A stretch of DNA of 64,000 nt, from assembly GCF_004765815.2 (NCBI RefSeq), contig NZ_SBIS02000014.1:78516-142515 (forward strand), written 5' to 3'. This document shows, piece by piece, positions 1-8,187 of the stretch (positions are counted from its first letter, which is position 1; every line of letters begins with the position of its first letter). The notes below the pieces were generated by a model that did no database searches, had not been told where the DNA came from, and saw nothing but the letters and a program-made list of their open reading frames with translations. The translations under genes and the position numbers were made by a program. This DNA is from Halorussus salinus. GTDB lineage: Archaea; Halobacteriota; Halobacteria; Halobacteriales; Haladaptataceae.

Positions 1-1160
1 CGCAGGTGGCGCTCGCGCGCGTCGAGGAACGCGGCTCGGTCGTCGTCCCACCGGTCGATGATGCCGTCGGCGATGTCGCGCGCGCCGTTGGCTGAGTCGG
101 CCTCGTCGATGGTCTTGCGGAGGTAGGTGCCGCCCGCGAGTTTGTCGATGAAGAACTCGTCGTCGTAGGACACCCAGTCGCAGTCGTCGTAGGTCGTGAA
201 CGCCGAGATGAGCATCGTGAGTCCCACTCGGACCGGCTCGAAGTCGTCGCGGTCGAGGACGTGGACCTGCACGCCCTCGATGTCGTCGCGCTCGTGTTTC
301 GAGAACATCGGCGTGAAGTAGGCGGGGCGGAAGGCGACGCCCGACAGTCCCGCGGCGTTGAGCGAGTCGGCCCACGACTCGGCGTCTATCCACGGCGCGC
401 CGACCAACTCGAACGGTTTCGTGGTTCCCCGGCCCTCCGAGAGGTTCGTCCCCTCGAAGAAGCAGGTGCCGGGGTAGACGGTGGCGGTCCCGAGCGTCGG
501 CATGTTCGGCGAGGGGTAGACCCACGGGAGGTCGGTCGCGTCGTACCAGACGTTCCGGTCCCAGTCGTCCAGTTCCACGACGAGGAGGTCCGCGCCGATG
601 TCGAACTCGTCGTTGAAGTACGTCGCCAGTTCGCCGACGGTCATCCCGTGGACGATGGGCAGGCCGTAGTTGCCGACGAACGACGAGTGGGCGTCGGGGA
701 CGCGGTTTCCGGCGGGCGCGACCGGCGCGATGGGGTTCGGGCGGTCCAAGACGACCATCCGCTTTCCGGCCTCGGCGACGCCTTCCAGCGCGTAGGCCAG
801 CGTGTAGATGAGGGTGTAGAACCGACAGCCGATGTCCTGCATGTCGTAGACGACGGTGTCGAGGTCGGCTATCATCTCGGGTCGGAGGTGTTTCTCCTCG
901 CCGTAGAGGCTCTTGACCGGGAGTCCGGTCTTCTCGTCGATGCTGTCTTCGACCTCCACGCCCGCTTGCTCGCTCCCGCGGATGCCGTGTTCGGGACCGA
1001 ACAACTTCCGGAGGTCGAACTCGTCGCGGTCGGCCAGCAGGTCGATAGTCGTCCGAAGCTCCGAATCGACGCCCGAGGGGTTCGTGATGAGCCCGAGGCG
1101 GTCGTCGGCGAGTACGGAGTTCTGCGATTCGAGAACCGATTCGATTCCGAGGCGAACCAT
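1..1160 (-). CDS. namZ: NamZ-family exo-beta-N-acetylmuramidase (DUF1343), 3' end cut by window
   Basis: The reading frame opens at ATG 1160 and is still open at base 1 (386 codons visible), so only the last few residues are missing. Family signatures are clear: PEHGIRG at residues 56-62, DMQDIGCRFYT near 106, LDRPNPI near 138 and FEGTNLSEGRGTT at 235-247. Characterised members (B. subtilis NamZ/YbbC) release terminal MurNAc from peptidoglycan disaccharides. No signal peptide is visible, so it probably acts in the cytoplasm on imported fragments, unlike the secreted Bacillus enzyme. A TATA-like element at 1182-1192 gives a near-leaderless start. It lies in an island with AnmK, a GHL10 hydrolase and an oligopeptide transporter, which supports a cell-wall sugar role. 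Confidence 0.85.
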   Translation of the reverse strand, partial: MVRLGIESVLESQNSVLADDRLGLITNPSGVDSELRTTIDLLADRDEFDLRKLFGPEHGIRGSEQAGVEVEDSIDEKTGLPVKSLYGEEKHLRPEMIADLDTVVYDMQDIGCRFYTLIYTLAYALEGVAEAGKRMVVLDRPNPIAPVAPAGNRVPDAHSSFVGNYGLPIVHGMTVGELATYFNDEFDIGADLLVVELDDWDRNVWYDATDLPWVYPSPNMPTLGTATVYPGTCFFEGTNLSEGRGTTKPFELVGAPWIDAESWADSLNAAGLSGVAFRPAYFTPMFSKHERDDIEGVQVHVLDRDDFEPVRVGLTMLISAFTTYDDCDWVSYDDEFFIDKLAGGTYLRKTIDEADSANGARDIADGIIDRWDDDRAAFLDARERHL

Positions 1161-1181
1161 ACGATAGCAGATATCGGGTCG

Positions 1182-1192
1182 GGAATATAAAT
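1182..1192 (-). promoter_or_regulatory. TATA-like promoter of the NamZ-family gene
   Basis: On the minus strand the sequence reads ATTTATATTC, centred about 27 bp before ATG 1160. This spacing predicts a leaderless transcript. Confidence 0.5.
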
Positions 1193-1299
1193 GTGGGTGT
1201 CGGTGACAATCGTGCCACCGCGTCGGCGGAGGGCAGACGGTGGACGGGAGTGCCGGGTCGCGCTGGACGACTCGGAACTCGGAGTTCGAGACCCGGAAC

Positions 1300-2289
1300 T
1301 CAGAACTCGGGGATGACGTGGTCGGCGAAGGCGTCGATGGTGTCGCGGGGGTCGCCGACCTTGCTGACGACCTGTACGCGGTCCACTCCGGCCGCCTCCA
1401 GTTCGGCGAGGTAGTTCACGAAGTCCTGTGGGTCGTCGGTGACGTTGTTCGCGTCGATTAGCTCGTCGTCGGACAACTCGGCGAGTTCGGCGTCGGCGAC
1501 CTCCTGAATTGCTCTCGGGTCGGGGTTGTCGAGTTCCGTGTCGTCGGGCGTGTGTTCGCCCTGCTCGCGGAGTTGCGCGGCGACCTCCTCGGGGTCGCCG
1601 AAGTGGGCGGCCATCTGGGTCGTGACCTGAGCCTCCGCGGGCGACCGTCCGCCGTCTTCGAGGCCCTGCTCGAAGTTCGGCACGAGGAGGTCCGCGATGT
1701 GGTCGGGCGAGGCGGCGGTGGTCAGGTTGCCCGCGTACTTGCCCGCGCACTTGGCCGACTGGGGACCCCACGCCGCCCAGTGGACCGGAATTTCGGATTT
1801 GGTCTGGGTGTAGAGTTTGATGTCGTCGTACTGGTAGTAGTCGCCGTCGTAGCCGACGTACTCGTCGCTGTTCCAGAGCCGTTCCATCACGTCCAGCGTC
1901 TCGATGAGCATCCCGGCCAGCGTCCCCCAGTCGGGCCACTCGCCGTCGTAGAAGTGCGCCTCGTTGAGCGCCTCGCCCGTGCCGACGCCCAACTCGAAGC
2001 GACCGGGGAACATGTTGTCGAGCGTGGCGATGGCTTGGGCGAGTACCGGCGGGTGGTACCGAACGGTCGGGCAGGTCACGGCGGTTCCGACCGGCACGTC
2101 CGGGACCTCGCTCATCAGCGTGCCGAACCACGGCAGGATGTGGTGGGTGTACGGGCGGTTGTCGAGCCACGGCAGGAAGTGGTCGCCGATCCAGATGCCC
2201 TCGAAACCCGACTCTACGGCGTACTTGGCGAGGTCGATGTCCTCGCGCGGGGAGCGAAAGCACCCCGCGACGTTGTAGTGAATCTCCAT
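1300..2289 (-). CDS. F420-dependent LLM-class oxidoreductase (TIGR03557/FGD-like)
   Basis: A 329-residue luciferase-like TIM barrel. The N-terminal GFEGIWIGDHFLPW and the GVGTGEALNE segment near residue 100 are typical of the F420-dependent glucose-6-phosphate dehydrogenase and TIGR03557 branch, which transfers hydride between coenzyme F420 and a substrate. A cytoplasmic enzyme is expected because no signal or membrane segment is present. The C-terminal third has an acidic insertion, common in haloarchaeal enzymes. A TATA-like TTTATGG about 27 bp upstream gives a short leader. Substrate is unknown; its place beside NamZ makes an amino-sugar or sugar-phosphate substrate plausible, but this is inference. 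Confidence 0.8.
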   Translation of the reverse strand: MEIHYNVAGCFRSPREDIDLAKYAVESGFEGIWIGDHFLPWLDNRPYTHHILPWFGTLMSEVPDVPVGTAVTCPTVRYHPPVLAQAIATLDNMFPGRFELGVGTGEALNEAHFYDGEWPDWGTLAGMLIETLDVMERLWNSDEYVGYDGDYYQYDDIKLYTQTKSEIPVHWAAWGPQSAKCAGKYAGNLTTAASPDHIADLLVPNFEQGLEDGGRSPAEAQVTTQMAAHFGDPEEVAAQLREQGEHTPDDTELDNPDPRAIQEVADAELAELSDDELIDANNVTDDPQDFVNYLAELEAAGVDRVQVVSKVGDPRDTIDAFADHVIPEF

Positions 2290-2330
2290 GCCTACGGGCT
2301 ACCGATTCGCACCACGCCCATAAACCTTCG

Positions 2331-3491
2331 CTACGCGAGGGTCGCCGCGAGCCAATCCAGTTGCTCGTCGCCTAACAGCGAGTAGTTGTAGACGTGCAGT
2401 TTCTCACAGCGGTCGCGGACCGCACCGACGACCGTCTCGAACTCGCGTTCGGACCCCACGAGGTCGGGGTCGAGACTGACGCCAGCGTCCACCGGGAGCG
2501 AGACGGCCTCGCGCACGCCCTCGACGCGGGACCGGGCCTCCTCGGAGTCGCCGACGTAGCAGAGCGCGGTCACGCGGTCGAGGTACGGTTCGAGTCGTTC
2601 GAGGTCGATACCGGCGGGCCACCCGTCGCCGGGACCGCGCCCGAGTCCGTCGGCCACGTAGTAGTTGAGCGGCGTGTCGCCGCTCGCGGCCGCGAGGCGG
2701 CGCGCCAGTCGCTCGACGACAGTCGCTCGGAAGTCGAAGAGGTCGTCGAGGACGGGGTACTCGTCGCGGAGGGCGGCGAGGTCCACCGTCTCGGCCGGGT
2801 CGGCGAGGAGGGCGTCGGCCTCGTCGCGGACGACCCTCCTCGCGCGGTCGAGGTTCACGCGGTGGTCGGACGCCGCGGTGTAACACCCCTCGCAGAAGCA
2901 CTGGGAGAGCAACACCTCTTGCTCGGCGTCGGTCACGACTTGATTCTTGCTGTGGCCGAAGTCGTCGCCGTGGCCGTGGAACGCGTTGGGAAAGCCGAGC
3001 GATTCGAGTTGAATCTCGCCGAGGTCGTAGGCCGCCAGCGAGCGCGCGACGCCAGCGAGGTACTCCCGGACCGCCGCGTAGGACGGACAGAGCGCGTGGT
3101 CGTGTGGCGTGCCGAACGCGCTCTCGACGCGGTACTCGGGGTTCCGTGCCCCGAGCCGCGAGTTGTGGTTGCAGACGAACCAGCCGTTGACCGCGACGCC
3201 CGCGTCGCTCGCCCGGCCGACGAGTTCGCCGAGCGGGTCAGTTGACCCGGCGGTGTCGTTGACGGGCGGCGAAATCGGCGTGTCGGCGAAGTGGTCCGGA
3301 TTCGGGTCGAAGTGACAGCCGCCGGGGTGAGACTCGAAGAGACTCCCGGAGCGTCGGGGGTCGAGCGTCCGAATCGAGTGGTAGTGACTCGCAACGTTGA
3401 CCGCGTCGAATCCTCGGGCGGGGAGGGCGGAGACCGACGCCGTCGCCCGGTCGCCGAGAAAACTCCACGGATACGCCCACGTAACAGCCAT
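2331..3491 (-). CDS. Uncharacterised TIM-barrel-like protein with CxCxxC cluster
   Basis: A 386-residue soluble protein without signal peptide. Sequence features resemble glycosidase-like barrels: AYPWSF at the N-terminus, a strand ending GWFVCNHNSR, EIQLESLGFPNAF near the middle, and the cysteine cluster CFCEGC shortly after. The same kind of cluster occurs in the protein at 23722-24717, so the two may be distant paralogues within one island. No catalytic residues can be assigned with certainty, although acidic residues at strand ends (for example in IQLESLGF) are candidates. A minus-strand TATA-like box at 3514-3523 gives a nearly leaderless start. Function unknown; a glycoside hydrolase or sugar-binding role is inferred from fold impression and neighbours. 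Confidence 0.6.
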   Translation of the reverse strand: MAVTWAYPWSFLGDRATASVSALPARGFDAVNVASHYHSIRTLDPRRSGSLFESHPGGCHFDPNPDHFADTPISPPVNDTAGSTDPLGELVGRASDAGVAVNGWFVCNHNSRLGARNPEYRVESAFGTPHDHALCPSYAAVREYLAGVARSLAAYDLGEIQLESLGFPNAFHGHGDDFGHSKNQVVTDAEQEVLLSQCFCEGCYTAASDHRVNLDRARRVVRDEADALLADPAETVDLAALRDEYPVLDDLFDFRATVVERLARRLAAASGDTPLNYYVADGLGRGPGDGWPAGIDLERLEPYLDRVTALCYVGDSEEARSRVEGVREAVSLPVDAGVSLDPDLVGSEREFETVVGAVRDRCEKLHVYNYSLLGDEQLDWLAATLA

Positions 3492-3614
3492 ACACTGCCT
3501 TCCGGAGGGCCGACTAATAAGTTTTGCACCGACGGGGTCGGCGTCGGCCCCGCGTCGCTCCGAGGTTCGAGGAGGTCGCGTGCGTTCGTACTACCTGCAA
3601 AAATCACTAACAAA

Positions 3615-3628
3615 TGTTATAAATATAT
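3615..3628 (+). promoter_or_regulatory. TATA box of the chitinase gene
   Basis: TTATAAATATATTT lies about 50 bp before ATG 3674, predicting a leader of roughly 25 nt. This favours ATG 3674 over the upstream in-frame GTG 3656. Confidence 0.5.
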
Positions 3629-3673
3629 TTAACTTGCTCGAATAGATGTATCGAAGTGGAGAGTTCGGATTCC

Positions 3674-5311
3674 ATGACAGAGCATCCGCGGTCCGATTCG
3701 AGTGGCACCGACGAGCGACCGACGACGAGCGCATCGAGGAGAACCTTCCTGAAGGGGACCGGCGCGGTCGCGGCAACGGCGGCGGTCGGCTCCGGGGTGG
3801 TCGGAGCCGACACCTCCTCGACGGGGAACCGAATCGTCGGCTACTACCCCGGTTGGGCGAGCGACACGCTCCCGCCCTCGGAGGTACCCTACGACAAACT
3901 CACGCACCTCAACTTCGCGTTCCTCGCGCCGCAGTCCGACGGGACGGTCGTCCTGCAACGCTCGTCGGACGACCAGACGCTGACCGAACTCTCGAACTAC
4001 GACGACGAGAGTACCGTCATGTCGCTGTCAATCAGCGGCGGCTGGTACCCACAGGAGTACTCCGACGTGGCGTCCACGGCCGAGCGCCGCCAGCGGTTCG
4101 CCGAGACCGCGGTGGACCACGTCCAGAACTACAACTTCGACGGCATCGACCTCGACTGGGAGTACCCCGACGGGACGACCCGGAGTAGCGACCCGCAGAA
4201 CTTCGAGTTGCTGGTCGAGGCGGTCCGGAACGAACTCGACGCCCGGATGGGGTCGTGGACCAGTCTGACCATCGCGGGGTCAGCCAGTCCGAGTACGGCC
4301 GACGACGCCTACCGCGACGGCGTCTTCGACCACCTCGACTTCGTGAACGTGATGTCCTACGACTTCCACGGCGACTGGAGCAACGACACCAACTTCAACG
4401 CGCCGCTCAATTCCCCGCCGGAGGACCCCGACGGCCAACAGGACTGGAACGTCGCCTCGTCGATGGAGTACTGGGCGACTCGCCCGCCCGCGAAGTCCGA
4501 CCTCGTGATGGGCGTGCCCTTCTACGGGCGGCGCTACACCGGCGTCGCCGGAGGGAACGCGGGCCTGTTCGAGAGCTTCGACTCCTCGTCGGCGGTGGCG
4601 TACGACGAAATCGCGGCCACCTACGAACCGGACGCGAACTACGAGTACCACTTCCACCACGACGCCGAGAACCCGTGGCTCTACTCGGCCGCGGACGACG
4701 AGTTCCTCGCCTACGACGACCTCGCGTCGATTTCCCGGAAGATGCGCTACGTCACGGCCAACGACTTCGGCGGCGCGATGTGTTGGGAACTCAGCCAAGA
4801 CACGACGGGGACGCTCGTCACCGAGATGCACGAGGAGATGCACGGCGACCAGTCCCTCGCCGCGCTCGCCCATCGGGACCACGTGGTCACGACGGCGGAG
4901 GTCTGGGTGCGAGACGGACCGGGAACGTCGAACGCCCACGTCGGCACCGCGCCGAGCGGAACCACCGGAACCGTCGTGGACGGGCCGGTCGAGAGCGACG
5001 GCTACGCGTGGTACGAAGTCGAGTACGACGACGGCGTCGCGGACGGGTGGACCGCGCTCGGCGACGGCTGGCTAGCGAAATGCCGGTTCGACGCGGGCCA
5101 CCGAGCGGTCACGGGCGTCGATTTGTCGGTCCGGGACGGCGCGGGCACGAGCGCGACCCAACTCGACACCGCACCCGCGGGGACCGGCGGGACGCTCCTC
5201 GACGGTCCCGTAGACGCCGACGGCTACACGTGGTGGAAAGTGGACTACGACGGCGGCGTCCAGACCGGGTGGTCGGCACAGGGCACCGACTGGCTCGTGC
5301 GGGACTACTGA
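3674..5311 (+). CDS. Tat-exported GH18 chitinase with two C-terminal SH3-like repeats
   Basis: 545 residues. The N-terminus has a twin-arginine signal (SRRTFLKG followed by an Ala-rich stretch), so the enzyme is exported folded. The GH18 barrel shows VGYYPGW near the start and the catalytic motif DGIDLDWE at residues 156-163, with E163 as acid/base. This family cleaves beta-1,4 GlcNAc polymers. After about residue 398 there are two similar blocks of about 70 residues (each with VRDGxGTS, then GPVxxDGY and a Trp-rich end), resembling bacterial SH3 domains that bind cell walls or glycans. The chitin-specific or peptidoglycan-directed activity cannot be told apart from sequence. It has its own promoter in the island. 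Confidence 0.88.
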   Translation: MTEHPRSDSSGTDERPTTSASRRTFLKGTGAVAATAAVGSGVVGADTSSTGNRIVGYYPGWASDTLPPSEVPYDKLTHLNFAFLAPQSDGTVVLQRSSDDQTLTELSNYDDESTVMSLSISGGWYPQEYSDVASTAERRQRFAETAVDHVQNYNFDGIDLDWEYPDGTTRSSDPQNFELLVEAVRNELDARMGSWTSLTIAGSASPSTADDAYRDGVFDHLDFVNVMSYDFHGDWSNDTNFNAPLNSPPEDPDGQQDWNVASSMEYWATRPPAKSDLVMGVPFYGRRYTGVAGGNAGLFESFDSSSAVAYDEIAATYEPDANYEYHFHHDAENPWLYSAADDEFLAYDDLASISRKMRYVTANDFGGAMCWELSQDTTGTLVTEMHEEMHGDQSLAALAHRDHVVTTAEVWVRDGPGTSNAHVGTAPSGTTGTVVDGPVESDGYAWYEVEYDDGVADGWTALGDGWLAKCRFDAGHRAVTGVDLSVRDGAGTSATQLDTAPAGTGGTLLDGPVDADGYTWWKVDYDGGVQTGWSAQGTDWLVRDY

Positions 5312-5415
5312 GGACGCCCCCGTCCAACGACCCGATTCGCGCCCGGCGACCCGCCTGACGACCCGACCCCCGTCGGACGCGAGAATTTATTAGCCCGGCT
5401 TCGGTCGGTGTGGGT

Positions 5416-6531
5416 ATGGCAGTCACGGGCGTCGAAGCCATCCCCGTCGAAGTAGACGTACAGCCCAAAGACGAGGGTCTCGGACTCGCACCCTACGTCA
5501 GCAACCACGACGAAGTGACCTCGGTCGAGCGGATGCTCGTCCGCGTCGAGACCGACGACGGCGTGACCGGGTGGGGCGAGATGCTGGTCGGCATGAAGTC
5601 CGCTCGCGTGACCAAAGCGGTGGTCGAGGACGTTATCGCGCCGGAACTGGTCGGCCGCGAGGTCTCGGAGATTCGGCCCTTCGTCGAGGAGTTCTACTAC
5701 CCCTACGCGAAGGTGCGGCCGTTCGTCGGCGCGGTCGAGACCGCGCTGTGGGACGCCCTCGGGAAGAAGTTGGGCGCGCCGGTCCACGAGCTGTTGGGTG
5801 GGAAGACCCGCGAGGAGATACCTATCGCCCACTGCCTCGGCATCCTGAGTCCCGACGAGTCCCGAGAGTTCGTCCGGCGGGCCTACGACGCCGGGTTCCG
5901 GACGCTCAAGACCAAGGCGGGCCACGACTGGCGGACCGACGTGGACCGACTCGTCGCCATGCACGACGAGGTGGACGGCGACATGGAGTTTCGCATCGAC
6001 CCGAATCAGGGCTGGACGACCGAGGACGCGGTTCGGGTCGCCGCGCGCCTCGAAGACGAGGGGGTCTATCTGCAGTACCTCGAACAGCCGGTTCGAATCG
6101 ACTCGCCGGGGACCTACAAGCGACTCCGCCAGCGCCTGCGGACCCCCATCGGCGTCAACGAGGACGCCTACTTCCCCTACAACCTCTACCATCTGATAAA
6201 GCAGGACGCCATCGACGTGGGCGTCCTCGACCTCGTGCCCGCGGGCGGCATCTTGCGGGTCCGCGAGCAGGCGGCCGCGGCGTCGGCGGCGGGGGTCTCG
6301 CTGTCCCACCACTGCGGGTTCGACCTCGGAGTCAAGACCGCGGCGGTGCTTCACACCGTCGCGGCCACGCCCGCCATCAATCTCGCGCCCGACAGCGTGT
6401 ACTACGCGTGGGACGACTACCTCGTGGAGTCGCCCCTCGACGCGACCACCGGGTCGATTCGAGTCCCCGACGAACCGGGTCTCGGCGTCACGGTGGACGA
6501 GACGAAAGTCGAGGAGTACCGGACCGACTGA
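5416..6531 (+). CDS. Mandelate racemase/muconate lactonizing (enolase superfamily) enzyme
   Basis: 371 residues. The enolase-superfamily layout is complete: a capping domain, the KxK-type base motif LKTKAG, metal ligands in RIDPNQGW, YLEQP and GVNED, and a late SHHCGFD segment. Family members abstract a proton alpha to a carboxylate and perform racemisation, epimerisation, cycloisomerisation or dehydration. Next to cell-wall genes an L-Ala-D/L-Glu type dipeptide epimerase or a sugar-acid dehydratase would fit, but the sequence does not decide. ATG 5416 is preferred to GTG 5410 because a TATA-like AATTTATTAG at 5385-5394 lies about 27 bp upstream, giving leaderless mRNA. Confidence 0.8.
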   Translation: MAVTGVEAIPVEVDVQPKDEGLGLAPYVSNHDEVTSVERMLVRVETDDGVTGWGEMLVGMKSARVTKAVVEDVIAPELVGREVSEIRPFVEEFYYPYAKVRPFVGAVETALWDALGKKLGAPVHELLGGKTREEIPIAHCLGILSPDESREFVRRAYDAGFRTLKTKAGHDWRTDVDRLVAMHDEVDGDMEFRIDPNQGWTTEDAVRVAARLEDEGVYLQYLEQPVRIDSPGTYKRLRQRLRTPIGVNEDAYFPYNLYHLIKQDAIDVGVLDLVPAGGILRVREQAAAASAAGVSLSHHCGFDLGVKTAAVLHTVAATPAINLAPDSVYYAWDDYLVESPLDATTGSIRVPDEPGLGVTVDETKVEEYRTD

Positions 6532-6581
6532 GGCAGTTCACCCGACCAACGCCGGGGAGAATTCGAGAGAACCGAAGAGAG

Positions 6582-7667
6582 TCAGTAGTCGCCCGCGCCG
6601 ACGAGTCCGTGAAATCGCTCGCGGAAGCGAATCAGGCCGGTCTCCTTGCCGTCGTAGACCTGATTCGTCAGCAGGACGGCGAAGCGGTCGTTCGTCGGGT
6701 CTATCCACAGCGAGGTGCCCGTGTAGCCGGTGTGGCCGAACGACTCGCCGGACCACGGCAGGCCGGGGTACTGCCCGCGGGCGAGTCGCCACCCGAGGCT
6801 GTGGGGTTCGTCCACGTCCGGCGCGTGGTCCTCCGAGAGGCGCGCGACGGTCGCGGGCGAAAGGAGTCGCCGACCGTCGAGTCGGCCGTCGTTCAGGAGC
6901 GCGCGGGCGAACCGGGCCACGTCCTCGGCGGTGGCGAACAGTCCGGCGTTGCCGCTCTCGCCGTCCATCGCATTCCCGAGCGGGTCGTGGACCTCGCCGC
7001 GGAGCGTCCGGTCGCGGTACTCGTGGTCGTAGGTCGCCGCGACGGGTTCGGTGTCGGTCGGTCCCATGCGCGCGTCGTCCATCCCGACCGGGTCGAAGAC
7101 GTACTCCCGTGCGAGGTCCGCCAGCGACTCGCCGGTCGCCTGCCGGAGTGCTTCGGCGAGGTGGACGAAGTTCAGGCAACTGTACTCGTATCGCTCGCCC
7201 GGTTCCACGTCGCAGAGCGACCGGTCGTAGAGCCCCGAGAGGGTCTCGTCGGGCGTCTCCCACTCGGGATCGAAGGCGTAAGGCTGGAACCCGGAGGTGT
7301 GAGTCAGCAGTTCGACCAGTTCTACCGCGGCGCGCTCGGTGCCCGCGAGCGCGCCGATGTGGCGCTCCAGCGAGTCCGAGAGCGCGATTTCCCCGGCCTC
7401 GGTCAGCGCGAGCGCGACCGTCGCGGTCACGACGGGCTTGGTCAGCGACGCGCAGTCGAAGACGGTCTCGGTCGTGGCGGGAAGGGCCTCCTCGGGGTCG
7501 CGCTCGCCGACGGCGACGGTGCGCTCGGTCCCGGCCGAGTCTCCGACCGCGGCGACCGCACCCGGAAACGCGCCCTCCGCGAGACCGGTCTCCAGCAGTT
7601 CGGTCAGCGGGTCGTCGGTCGCCGAGTCGTCGCCCACCGACGGCGGCGAATCGTCCGTTCGTGTCAC
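6582..7667 (-). CDS. Class C beta-lactamase-like serine hydrolase (AmiE/YbbE-like)
   Basis: 361 residues, GTG start, no signal peptide. The nucleophile motif SLTK is at 74-77, and the third motif appears as GHTGYTGTSLWID near the C-terminus, the form common in serine hydrolases encoded beside NamZ in bacteria. The second motif, normally YxN or YxD, reads YSC at 162-164. In B. subtilis the related AmiE (YbbE) is reported as a MurNAc-L-alanine amidase in the same cluster as NamZ; esterase and penicillin-binding activities also occur in this fold. A TATA-like box around 7693-7700 gives a leader of about 5 nt. Role in trimming muropeptides is inference from fold and neighbours. Confidence 0.78.
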   Translation of the reverse strand: MTRTDDSPPSVGDDSATDDPLTELLETGLAEGAFPGAVAAVGDSAGTERTVAVGERDPEEALPATTETVFDCASLTKPVVTATVALALTEAGEIALSDSLERHIGALAGTERAAVELVELLTHTSGFQPYAFDPEWETPDETLSGLYDRSLCDVEPGERYEYSCLNFVHLAEALRQATGESLADLAREYVFDPVGMDDARMGPTDTEPVAATYDHEYRDRTLRGEVHDPLGNAMDGESGNAGLFATAEDVARFARALLNDGRLDGRRLLSPATVARLSEDHAPDVDEPHSLGWRLARGQYPGLPWSGESFGHTGYTGTSLWIDPTNDRFAVLLTNQVYDGKETGLIRFRERFHGLVGAGDY

Positions 7668-7812
7668 GATTCGATTGGTTTCGCCGGGAGACCCTTAACT
7701 GTTCGCGGGGGCAGCGGGGAAGGGTGGAGGGAAGTGAAGCGGAGCGGTCGCGGGGACGCACCTCCGCCCCGAGGAGAACAGTAATGAGGGACGCGAGAGA
7801 GAGTCCGACCGC

Positions 7813-8187
7813 ATGGAAGAAATTAGCACCGACGACGCACCGCCGAGCATCGGTCCGTTCTCGCAGGCGATTCGGGACGGCGACCGCATCTACGTCTCCG
7901 GGCAGGGTCCCATCGACCCCGAGACTGAGGAGATAATCGAGGGCGACGTACGCGACCAGACTGCCCGGACGCTCGAAAACGTCGAGGCGGTCCTCGACGC
8001 CGCGGGGAAGTCCCTCGACGACGTGGTGAAGGCCACCGTCTTCGTGATGGACATGGACGACTACGACGACATCAACGACGTGTACGGCGAGTACATGTCC
8101 GCCCCGTACCCCGCCCGGAGCGCCGTGCAGGTCGAGGATTTGCCCGTGGACATCGACGTGGAGATAGAAGTCGTCGCCTCGGCCTGA
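7813..8187 (+). CDS. RidA family enamine/imine deaminase
   Basis: 124 residues, the usual RidA length. It carries the family ending PARSAVQVEDLP with the conserved Arg and an early GPFSQAIRDG block. RidA proteins hydrolyse reactive enamine or imine intermediates released by PLP enzymes. This fits the SelA-like PLP protein of the same island, whose ammonia-lyase reaction would make such intermediates. The gene ends exactly one base before the last base of the convergent anmK gene, so the two stop codons abut with no terminator space. Confidence 0.85.
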   Translation: MEEISTDDAPPSIGPFSQAIRDGDRIYVSGQGPIDPETEEIIEGDVRDQTARTLENVEAVLDAAGKSLDDVVKATVFVMDMDDYDDINDVYGEYMSAPYPARSAVQVEDLPVDIDVEIEVVASA

